A stretch of DNA of 12,267 nt, from contig JAUVZE010000015.1 in the NCBI GenBank assembly GCA_030602665.1, positions 1 to 12,267 of the forward strand. Reading direction: 5' to 3'. The translations under genes and the position numbers were made by a program. The stretch comes from Dehalococcoidia bacterium. Its GTDB lineage: Bacteria > Chloroflexota > Dehalococcoidia > Dehalococcoidales > JAUVZE01. The notes under the pieces are model-generated. The model did not search any database and was not told the origin of the DNA. It saw only the letters and a list, made by a program, of their open reading frames with translations. Below, piece after piece: positions 6,838-12,267 of the stretch (positions are counted from its first letter, which is position 1; each line of letters begins with the position of its first letter).

Positions 6838-7248
6838 ATGGAGTGGCAAGTTATATTGGTTCTAGTACTAGTGATACCCATCATTCTCTTCCCAGCAGCG
6901 TTCATCTGGTACCTGAACATTGGTGGCATCTATGCTGCCGTCAAGGAGGGAAGGTTGAAAGCTTTAGAACCCATTGCCAGAAAAATACGAATTGGACTAG
7001 CGGTTATTGTGCCAGTGGGCATTTACGCTTTTGCCATCTGGTTCTCTCTTGGTCATTTTGGGTGGCAGGTAGCACTGGCTGTAGGATTGGCATTGCCCAT
7101 TGTGCTCCTCGTACCGGTATTGGTTTGGGTAGTGATAGTTAGCGGTCTGTACCTGGTCGTTCGAGATGCGTTGCGGCGGAGGGTTATTGCTCCTCGGAGG
7201 AGGGCAACCCGAATGGCTGAGGAACCAGTACCCCGGAGGGTTACTTAA
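6838..7248 (+). CDS. Membrane protein with three hydrophobic segments, unknown function (second of tandem pair)
   Basis: A 136-residue protein from the ATG at 6838, with a strong AGGAGGT 7 nt upstream. Hydrophobic segments lie at about 4-27, 52-71 and 77-108, and the tail is arginine-rich (RRRVIAPRRRATR). Residues 1-32 (IPIILFPAAFIWYLNIGGIY core) repeat the first small gene. The third hydrophobic segment repeats the first without gaps: PIILFPAAFIW with GGIYAAVKE (14-37) against PIVLLVPVLVW with SGLYLVVRD (87-110). Shared positions are P, I, L, W, G, Y, V, a basic and an acidic residue. The protein therefore looks built from duplicated hairpin units. No metal- or haem-binding His/Cys pattern is seen. 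It is separated from hdrC by a terminator-like hairpin, so it may be cotranscribed with hdrC only in part. I do not recognise the family. Confidence 0.82.
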   Translation: MEWQVILVLVLVIPIILFPAAFIWYLNIGGIYAAVKEGRLKALEPIARKIRIGLAVIVPVGIYAFAIWFSLGHFGWQVALAVGLALPIVLLVPVLVWVVIVSGLYLVVRDALRRRVIAPRRRATRMAEEPVPRRVT

Positions 7249-7289
7249 TAATGATTAAGGAACACCTACTTCGGAAGGCTGCTTTGGAT

Positions 7290-7318
7290 GGGGGAGTTTA
7301 TTTTAGCTCCCCCTTTTT
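7290..7318 (+). terminator. Rho-independent terminator-like hairpin before hdrC
   Basis: GGGGGAG (7290-7296), a 10-nt AT-rich loop and CTCCCCC (7307-7313) form a perfect 7-bp GC-rich stem directly followed by TTTTT (7314-7318), the standard intrinsic terminator layout. It lies 42 bp after the second small membrane gene and should end or attenuate that transcript. The next bases repeat GGGGGAG, so a competing hairpin is possible (7307-7325). Confidence 0.75.
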
Positions 7319-7325
7319 GGGGGAG
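7307..7325 (+). promoter_or_regulatory. Alternative (antiterminator-like) hairpin overlapping the terminator
   Basis: CTCCCCC (7307-7313), the 3' arm of the terminator, is also exactly complementary to a second GGGGGAG at 7319-7325, with TTTTT as a 5-nt loop. The two hairpins share one arm and cannot form together. The downstream copy overlaps GGGGGAGGT, a ribosome-binding-like sequence 7-8 nt before an ATG at 7334. This is the geometry of an attenuator or of translation control, but no ligand-binding fold is recognised. Confidence 0.5.
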
Positions 7326-7333
7326 GTAGTGCT

Positions 7334-7444
7334 ATGTGTGTTACTACATGGAAGCTACCTCAGGAAAGTGGTATGACCTATCTGGTAACGAGGAGGTTTG
7401 ATGGAAAAGAGGACACGAGCCGATACTTTTGTAGAGGAAATTAG
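7334..7444 (+). CDS. Possible 36-codon leader ORF overlapping the start of hdrC
   Basis: ATG at 7334 has a strong GGGGGAGGT Shine-Dalgarno just upstream and stays open for 36 codons (MCVTTWKLPQESGMTYLVTR at its start), ending with TAG inside hdrC in another frame. The overlap with hdrC is 44 nt. The peptide has no recognised family, two Cys residues and no hydrophobic segment. Because its ribosome-binding site lies in the arm of the alternative hairpin, translation here could change folding and hdrC expression. It may equally be a chance ORF behind a G-rich terminator copy; the evidence is ribosome-site strength only. Confidence 0.3.
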   Translation: MCVTTWKLPQESGMTYLVTRRFDGKEDTSRYFCRGN

Positions 7445-7970
7445 CGCTAGTCCCGGCGGCGAAGGTATTTGCCTTTGTATCCAGTGTGGTACCTGCACTG
7501 CATCCTGTCCCAACGCTGACAGAATGGACCATACACCGTCACAGCTCATCGCTATGGCGCGGGCCGGGATGAAGGAGGAGGTCCTTTCCAGTAATGCTAT
7601 GTGGCATTGCCTATCTTGCTATCTGTGCACGGTGCGTTGCCCAAGAGGGATTAAACAAACTGACCTTATGCATGCCTTGGAGTGCCTGGCGATCCGTGAA
7701 GGCTTGAGTAGTGGGCGGACACGCACCCCCGCCATGTACCGAAGTTTCAACGACTTTGTCTACAGCTTGGGGAGTCTTCCTGAATTTGGGTTCATGACCT
7801 GGTTCTATATGTTAACTAATCCACTACGCGCCTTCAGGATGATACCGGTGGCACTGAGCTTGCTGAGGCATGGACGTTTATCTATTAAAGCAAGGAGACT
7901 GACCCCGGAAGGAACTAGTCAGCTTAAGGCTATCCTTGATAAAGCTGAATCTCTAGGAGGTGCCAGTTGA
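7401..7970 (+). CDS. hdrC: Heterodisulfide reductase subunit C-like iron-sulfur protein
   Basis: A 189-residue soluble protein with two [4Fe-4S] motifs: CIQCGTCTASCPN (Cys26, 29, 32, 36) and CLSCYLCTVRCPRG (Cys70, 73, 76, 80). This is the HdrC pattern; it carries electrons between HdrA and the catalytic HdrB. The C-terminal half (residues 100-189) is helical-looking, with a short hydrophobic stretch but no clear membrane anchor. The start is ATG 7401 with AGGAGG 4 nt upstream; a UUG at 7398 would be too close to that site. Its TGA overlaps the hdrB UUG. It opens a block hdrC-hdrB-hdrA-mvhD-mvhG-mvhA, the gene set of the soluble MvhADG-HdrABC complex of methanogens. In a bacterium the disulfide substrate is unknown. 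Confidence 0.92.
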   Translation: MEKRTRADTFVEEISASPGGEGICLCIQCGTCTASCPNADRMDHTPSQLIAMARAGMKEEVLSSNAMWHCLSCYLCTVRCPRGIKQTDLMHALECLAIREGLSSGRTRTPAMYRSFNDFVYSLGSLPEFGFMTWFYMLTNPLRAFRMIPVALSLLRHGRLSIKARRLTPEGTSQLKAILDKAESLGGAS

Positions 7971-8839
7971 GATATTATACCTATTTCCCCGGCTGTTCCT
8001 CCTCCGAGGGGGGAGCGAAGGCCTACGGCTGGTCAACCCAAGCGGTGAGTAAAGTTCTAGATATTGAGCTTATCGAGCTTGATGATTGGAACTGCTGCGG
8101 TTCCACTCCCTATAGCTCAATTGAGGAACTGGCCTCTTTTTGCCTCTCGGCTCGCAATCTGGCTTTGGCCGAAAAGAGAGGCCTTGACCTAGTAACACCA
8201 TGTAGTTCTTGCTATGTTATTTTGAACCGAACGAATTCCCACCTTAAGGAATATCCACAGCTTAAAGCTAAAGTGGATGAGGCTCTGGCTGCCGGTGGTC
8301 TGGAGTACCACGGTACGGTAAGGGTTCGACACCTGCTTGATGTTTTCGTTAATGACATTGGCTATGATGAGATTAGGGCCAAGGTGAAAATAAATCTGGG
8401 TGGTTTGAAGGTAGCACCTTATTACGGTTGTCAGATGGTCCGCCCCAGACCCAGCTTTGACCACCCGGAAAATCCCCAATCCCTGGATAAACTGATAGCT
8501 GGTCTGGGAGGAGAACCTGTTCCCTTTCCACTGAAGAGTCGCTGTTGCGGAGGGTCTCTGATAATATCTGAAGAGGCGTTAGCACTGGAGTTGATTAGAA
8601 AGATTTTTGACTCCGCCTTGAGCAACGGGGCAGAGTGCCTGGTAACGCCCTGTCCCCTGTGTCAGACGAACCTAGATGCCTATCAGAGCCGAGTTAACCA
8701 TAAATTCAAAGCCAACTTTAACCTTCCCGTTTTGTTTTTCACTCAACTGATGGGTGTAGCCTTTGGGCTTAGTGACGAAGACCTGGGTTTGAAAACCTGT
8801 ATTGTCCCTACGGAGAGGGTTTTAGCCAAGTATCTCTAA
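7967..8839 (+). CDS. hdrB: Heterodisulfide reductase subunit B-like protein (two CCG domains)
   Basis: A 290-residue protein with two complete CCG (cysteine-rich) domains that bind the noncubane clusters of HdrB. The first uses Cys10, Cys43-Cys44, Cys79 and Cys82 (FPGC, NCCG, PCSSC). The second uses Cys155, Cys193-Cys194, Cys229 and Cys232 (YYGC, RCCGG, PCPLC). All ten motif cysteines are present, so the site should be active in disulfide reduction or a related two-electron step. The start is UUG at 7967, with AGGAGG 6 nt upstream, and it overlaps the hdrC stop as TTGA, which implies coupled translation. Length is normal for the family. The natural acceptor is not known here because CoM/CoB would not be expected in a bacterium. 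Confidence 0.94.
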   Translation: MRYYTYFPGCSSSEGGAKAYGWSTQAVSKVLDIELIELDDWNCCGSTPYSSIEELASFCLSARNLALAEKRGLDLVTPCSSCYVILNRTNSHLKEYPQLKAKVDEALAAGGLEYHGTVRVRHLLDVFVNDIGYDEIRAKVKINLGGLKVAPYYGCQMVRPRPSFDHPENPQSLDKLIAGLGGEPVPFPLKSRCCGGSLIISEEALALELIRKIFDSALSNGAECLVTPCPLCQTNLDAYQSRVNHKFKANFNLPVLFFTQLMGVAFGLSDEDLGLKTCIVPTERVLAKYL

Positions 8840-8849
8840 GGAGCAGAGA

Positions 8850-10850
8850 ATGGAACGAAGGATTGGCGTTTATATCTGTCACTGCGGCAGTAACATAGCG
8901 GGAACTGTCGATTGTGAAAAGGTGACTGAATTTGCTCGGGGGTTAGACTCGGTGGTTGTCGCCCGTGACTACAAATATATGTGTTCTGACCCCGGGCAGA
9001 ATCTTATCAAGGATGACATTAAAGAGCATGGGCTTAGCCGAGTGGTGGTAGCCTCCTGCTCGCCGCGGATGCATGAACCTACCTTCCGCCGTGCTTGTCA
9101 GGATGCCGGGCTAAATCAGTATCTATTTGAGATGGCTAACATCCGGGAGCACTGTTCCTGGGTGCATGAAGATAAGGGAATGGCAACGGAGAAGGCGAAG
9201 GCCTTGGTCAGCGCTGCAGTAAGGCGTGTCTATTACCACGAACCTCTGGAAACAAAAGAGGTTCCAGTTAATCCAAATGTCCTGGTGGTAGGTGGGGGTA
9301 TTGCCGGAATTCAGGCGGCACTAGAGGTTGCCGATTCTGAGCACCAGGTTTATCTGGTGGAAAGGGAACCGAGCATAGGTGGGCACATGGCCATGTTTGA
9401 TAAGACTTTTCCCACCTTGGATTGCGCTGCCTGTATCCTGACACCGAAGATGACCACCGTAGGGCAACACCCTTATATCCAGCTTATGACCTATAGCGAG
9501 GTTGAGGATGTATCCGGCTATGTCGGCAATTTCAAGGTTAAAATCAGGAAGAAGGCGAGGTATATTGATGAGGACAAGTGCACCGGCTGTGGCCAATGCC
9601 AGGAGCTTTGCCCCATCAGCGTGCCTAGTGAATTTGATTGCGGCCTTGGTAAAAGGAAAGCAATCTACATCCCCTTTCCCTACGCTGTGCCTAATAAGGC
9701 AGTTGTTGACCCAGTGAAATGTAGCCATCTAAAGGGTCTTGCCGAAGGCAAGGATGTTTGCCGGATATGTCAGAAGGGGATTGAGAAGAAAGGCATTCCG
9801 GGTTGTGAGGCTGACGCCATAGACTTTGAGCAGAAAGATGAAATAGTTGAGGTCGAAGTTAGCAATATCATTGTGGCTACCGGCTTCCAGCAGTTCGACC
9901 CCTCGGTTATCTACCAATACGGTTATGGGCGCTATGATAATGTCCTGACTGGTCTAGAGTTTGAGAGAATGTCTAATGCCTCAGGACCCACTAATGGCGA
10001 AGTCTTATTGGCTGATGGGCGAAAACCGGAGAGTATAGCTATTCTGCACTGTGTCGGCAGTCGTGATGAGAATTACCACAAGTACTGCTCCCGAGTCTGC
10101 TGCATGTACTCGCTGAAATACTCCCACCTGCTGAGAGAGAAAGTCCCTGAAGCAGCTGTTTATCAACTATATATTGACATGCGTTGTGCCGGTTCAGGGT
10201 ATGAAGAGTTTTATGAGCGGCTTCAGGAGGAGGGAGTCAACTTCGTGCGGGGGCGTGCTGGTGAGATTACCAACATCGCCGAGAGACCTGAGGAGGAAGG
10301 TAAGCTGATTGTCATTTGTGAGGATACCTTAGTCCGCCGCAAACGGCGCATCCCGGTTGATATGGTAATCATGAGCTGTGCCTTAGAGCCTCGTGCTGAT
10401 GCTGACCAAATAGCCAAAACCTTCTCCCTGAGCCGAAAGGCAGACGGTTTCTTCCTGGAGAAGCATCCCAAGCTTGACCCGGTGGCGACCATGACCGATG
10501 GCATCTTTATCGTCGGTTGCTGTCAGAGCCCCAAGGACATTCCTGACACCGTAGCTCAGGCGTCGGCTGCTGCCTCCCGGGCACTGGCAATGATTAGCAA
10601 AGGCAAGGTTGAGATTGAAGCCGCCATCGCCGTTGTTGATGAGGAGCTTTGCGCTGGCTGTAAGATATGTGTTGACCTTTGCCCGTATAAGGCTATCTCT
10701 TTTGACGAGGAGAAAAAGGTCTCTCGGATTAATGAAGCGGTGTGTAAGGGTTGCGGTGTCTGTGTGGCGGCTTGCCCCAGCGGTGCTATTACTGGTAAGC
10801 ACTTCACCACCGAGCAGATTATGGCTGAAATTGAGGGGGTGCTAGTATGA
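8850..10850 (+). CDS. hdrA: Heterodisulfide reductase subunit A-like flavoprotein (full length)
   Basis: A 666-residue HdrA, the proposed bifurcating flavoprotein of Hdr complexes. In order: an N-terminal domain with CHCG (Cys10, Cys12) and further Cys at 45, 70 and 102; FAD motif VVGGGIAGIQAAL (146-158); GGHMAMFDKTFPTLDCAACI (177-196); [4Fe-4S] CTGCGQCQELCP (Cys244, 247, 250, 254); Cys291, 304, 307 and 319; second flavin half with VATGFQQFD (342-350) and GIFIVGCCQSPKDIPDTVAQ (551-570). Two C-terminal ferredoxin motifs follow: CAGCKICVDLCP (601-612) and CKGCGVCVAACP (632-643). All signatures of canonical HdrA are kept, unlike the paralogue at the left edge. ATG 8850 has AAGGAG 6 nt upstream, 10 bp after hdrB. 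Its stop overlaps the mvhD ATG, as expected since MvhD docks on HdrA. Confidence 0.95.
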   Translation: MERRIGVYICHCGSNIAGTVDCEKVTEFARGLDSVVVARDYKYMCSDPGQNLIKDDIKEHGLSRVVVASCSPRMHEPTFRRACQDAGLNQYLFEMANIREHCSWVHEDKGMATEKAKALVSAAVRRVYYHEPLETKEVPVNPNVLVVGGGIAGIQAALEVADSEHQVYLVEREPSIGGHMAMFDKTFPTLDCAACILTPKMTTVGQHPYIQLMTYSEVEDVSGYVGNFKVKIRKKARYIDEDKCTGCGQCQELCPISVPSEFDCGLGKRKAIYIPFPYAVPNKAVVDPVKCSHLKGLAEGKDVCRICQKGIEKKGIPGCEADAIDFEQKDEIVEVEVSNIIVATGFQQFDPSVIYQYGYGRYDNVLTGLEFERMSNASGPTNGEVLLADGRKPESIAILHCVGSRDENYHKYCSRVCCMYSLKYSHLLREKVPEAAVYQLYIDMRCAGSGYEEFYERLQEEGVNFVRGRAGEITNIAERPEEEGKLIVICEDTLVRRKRRIPVDMVIMSCALEPRADADQIAKTFSLSRKADGFFLEKHPKLDPVATMTDGIFIVGCCQSPKDIPDTVAQASAAASRALAMISKGKVEIEAAIAVVDEELCAGCKICVDLCPYKAISFDEEKKVSRINEAVCKGCGVCVAACPSGAITGKHFTTEQIMAEIEGVLV

Positions 10851-11269
10851 GCTTTGAACCGAAGATTGTGGGTATTCTGTGCAACTGGTGCTCTTATGCC
10901 GGCGCTGACCTTGCTGGCATTTCACGAAAGAAATATACTCCTAATGTGAGAGTGGTGCGGGTTATGTGTTCGGGGAGAGTTGACCCTACCTTTGTCCTTA
11001 AAGCCTTTGAGTCAGGAGCTGATGGTGTCCTCATCTGCGGTTGCCACCCCGGCGAGTGCCACTACGCTGAGGGAAACTATAAGGCAGCGCGGCGCATCCC
11101 CTTGCTGAAGAAGATGCTCTCTCAACTGGGGATTGAAGATGAACGGGTACGGTTAGAATGGGTGTCAGCATCAGAGGGAGACCGCTTTGCTTCCATAGTT
11201 GATGAGATGACGGAACAAATAAGGCAGCTGGGACCTTTCAGCCGCAACGGTGGAGGCGAAAATGGCTAA
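10847..11269 (+). CDS. mvhD: F420-non-reducing hydrogenase delta subunit-like [2Fe-2S] protein
   Basis: A 140-residue MvhD/FrhD-like protein. Conserved cysteines are in LCNWCSYAGADLAG (Cys12, Cys15), CSGRVDPTFVLKAF (Cys41) and the family signature GCHPGECHY (Cys66, Cys71), with Cys64 just before. In the methanogen complex this [2Fe-2S] subunit passes electrons from the [NiFe] hydrogenase to HdrA. The start overlaps the hdrA stop (ATGA). The C-terminal tail (FSRNGGGENG) is Gly-rich and probably flexible. It overlaps mvhG by 8 bp. It is a free-standing subunit, not fused to HdrA as in some bacteria. Order and overlap support a physical MvhDGA-HdrABC complex in this organism. Confidence 0.94.
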   Translation: MSFEPKIVGILCNWCSYAGADLAGISRKKYTPNVRVVRVMCSGRVDPTFVLKAFESGADGVLICGCHPGECHYAEGNYKAARRIPLLKKMLSQLGIEDERVRLEWVSASEGDRFASIVDEMTEQIRQLGPFSRNGGGENG

Positions 11270-12242
11270 ACCCAAAATAGCCCTATACTGGGCAGCTAGC
11301 TGCGGTGGCTGTGATGTGGCTGTCCTTGATACCAATGAGAAGATACTTGATATAGCCAATATTGCCGACATTGTATTCTGGCCAATCGCTCTAGATTTCA
11401 AATACCACCACCTTGAAGCGATGGAGGACGGGGTTATTGATTTGTGCCTGTTCAATGGTGCGATTAGAAGCTCGGAGCAAGAGAAGATTGCCAGGCTGCT
11501 CAGGGCTAAGTCGCAGGTAATGGTGGCTTTTGGTGCCTGTGCCTGCTTTGGTGGCATACCAGCATTAGCCAATTTCACCAATCGTGATGAGATATTTGAG
11601 CGGGCTTATATTGAGGCACCATCCAATGCCAACGCTAATGGCACTTTCCCTCAGACCCTGACCAAGGTTAGTGAAGGCGAACTGGAGTTACCCGAGTTAT
11701 TTGATACCGTATTGACCCTGGCTCAAGTAATAGATGTGGAGTACTTTGTACCCGGCTGCCCACCACCAGTGGATATTATCCTGAAGGTAGTAGACCTTTT
11801 TGCCACTGGTCAGCTACCTCCAGTGGGAGCGGTAATTGCCTCAGATAAGACGCTGTGTGACGAGTGCGACCGAACAAAAGAGGAAAAGAAGATTACCAAA
11901 TTTTACCGACCTCACGAGATTATCCCTGACCCGAAGAAATGCCTTCTGGAGCAGGGGATAATATGCTGCGGTCCAGCTACCAGGGGTGGTTGCGGTCTCA
12001 GGTGCATCCAAGCTAACATGCCTTGCCGCGGCTGCTTCGGACCACCACCAGGGGTTGTTGACCAGGGAGCCAAGCTGGTTAGTGCTCTTGCCTCCATTTA
12101 TCAGGGTGATAGCGAAGCCGAGATTGCCAAGATGGTGGAAGAGGTGCTCGACCCCGCAGGCACTTTTTATAGATTTGGACTGGCAGATTCCATGCTGAAG
12201 AGAAAACGGCTCCAACAGCCTCAGACGGAGGGCATAAAGTGA
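11262..12242 (+). CDS. mvhG: F420-non-reducing [NiFe]-hydrogenase small subunit-like protein
   Basis: A 326-residue small subunit of a group 3 [NiFe] hydrogenase. N-terminal YWAASCGGCDVAVLD gives the proximal-cluster Cys14 and Cys17. GACACFGG (Cys93) and VPGCPPPVD (Cys166) complete that site. The C-terminal part has many cysteines (199, 202, 227, 235, 236, 244, 248, 255, 258), including CCGPATRGGCGLRC and PCRGCFGPP, for the other two clusters. No Tat signal is present, so the enzyme is cytoplasmic. ATG 11262 is preceded by GGAGG with 5-nt spacing; an in-frame GTG at 11250 would be inside mvhD and is poorly placed. It overlaps mvhD by 8 bp and mvhA by 4 bp. Expected role: electrons from H2 oxidation at MvhA to MvhD and HdrA. 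Confidence 0.94.
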   Translation: MAKPKIALYWAASCGGCDVAVLDTNEKILDIANIADIVFWPIALDFKYHHLEAMEDGVIDLCLFNGAIRSSEQEKIARLLRAKSQVMVAFGACACFGGIPALANFTNRDEIFERAYIEAPSNANANGTFPQTLTKVSEGELELPELFDTVLTLAQVIDVEYFVPGCPPPVDIILKVVDLFATGQLPPVGAVIASDKTLCDECDRTKEEKKITKFYRPHEIIPDPKKCLLEQGIICCGPATRGGCGLRCIQANMPCRGCFGPPPGVVDQGAKLVSALASIYQGDSEAEIAKMVEEVLDPAGTFYRFGLADSMLKRKRLQQPQTEGIK

Positions 12243-12267
12243 AAAGGATTACTATTGACCCGATAAC
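12239..12267 (+). CDS. mvhA: Probable [NiFe]-hydrogenase large subunit, first nine codons only
   Basis: GTG at 12239 overlaps the mvhG stop (GTGA) and has GGAGGG 6 nt upstream. The frame reads MKRITIDPI and then leaves the window. This resembles the start of group 3 [NiFe]-hydrogenase large subunits, which begin with a short beta-strand of the type MKxITIxPxTR. Its place right after mvhG is that expected for mvhA. The catalytic cysteines lie outside the window, so the call rests on context and nine residues. Confidence 0.7.

Noticed and set aside
6560..6838. 92-codon ORF on the minus strand across the first small membrane gene
   Set aside because: It is the antisense shadow of the 57-residue gene, which has a ribosome site and a paralogue next to it; the shadow has no recognisable family.
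9321..9728. 135-codon minus-strand ORF inside hdrA
   Set aside because: Antisense to well-conserved HdrA motifs, without ribosome-site or family support.
1..12267. CRISPR arrays, tRNA/rRNA genes, transposases, integrases
   Set aside because: No regularly spaced repeats, cloverleaf-like sequence or mobile-element protein motif was seen on either strand; all long frames are metabolic, regulatory or small membrane genes.

Overview
The window looks like a piece of chromosome from a strict anaerobe with ferredoxin- and hydrogen-based energy metabolism. It encodes a 2-oxoacid:ferredoxin oxidoreductase (Kor), a complete HdrCBA module and an MvhD-MvhG-(MvhA) [NiFe]-hydrogenase module. The bacterial-type two-component system, near-consensus -35 boxes, strong AGGAGG ribosome-binding sites and several UUG starts suggest a bacterium rather than a methanogenic archaeon. 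An uncultured Chloroflexota (Dehalococcoidia-like) lineage is my guess; no taxonomic marker gene is present, so this is inference.

Layout. Minus strand, right to left: a NarL-type response regulator (6272-5607, UUG start), then a membrane GAF-PAS HisKA_3 histidine kinase (5582-3579). After a 196-bp gap with a good minus-strand promoter come korD, korA, korB and korC (3382-477). An HdrA-like gene follows, joined to korC by an ATGA overlap, and runs off the left edge. Plus strand, divergent from the response regulator: after a 342-bp gap without protein genes but with a perfect 12-bp inverted repeat, there are two tandem small membrane protein genes with near-identical N-termini (6615-6788, 6838-7248). 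Next is a 152-bp gap with a terminator-like hairpin that can refold into an alternative hairpin. Then come hdrC, hdrB, hdrA, mvhD and mvhG, tightly coupled by 4-8 bp overlaps or short gaps, and the first codons of a probable mvhA at the right edge.

How the parts could work together. Family knowledge says MvhADG passes electrons from H2 through MvhD to the bifurcating flavin in HdrA. HdrA then reduces ferredoxin and, via HdrB/HdrC, a disulfide or other high-potential acceptor. Kor makes reduced ferredoxin from a 2-oxoacid and CoA, or runs in reverse to fix CO2. A divergent HdrA paralogue without the usual FAD/Cys signature follows korC, so the Kor side may have its own Hdr-like electron adaptor. 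The histidine kinase/response regulator pair lies between the two modules and is a natural candidate to control one or both.

The least explained parts are the two small membrane proteins (the larger has an internal repeat of the shared motif), the mutually exclusive hairpins before hdrC with a possible 36-codon leader ORF, the 12-bp inverted repeat upstream of the small genes, and the degenerate HdrA paralogue in the kor operon.
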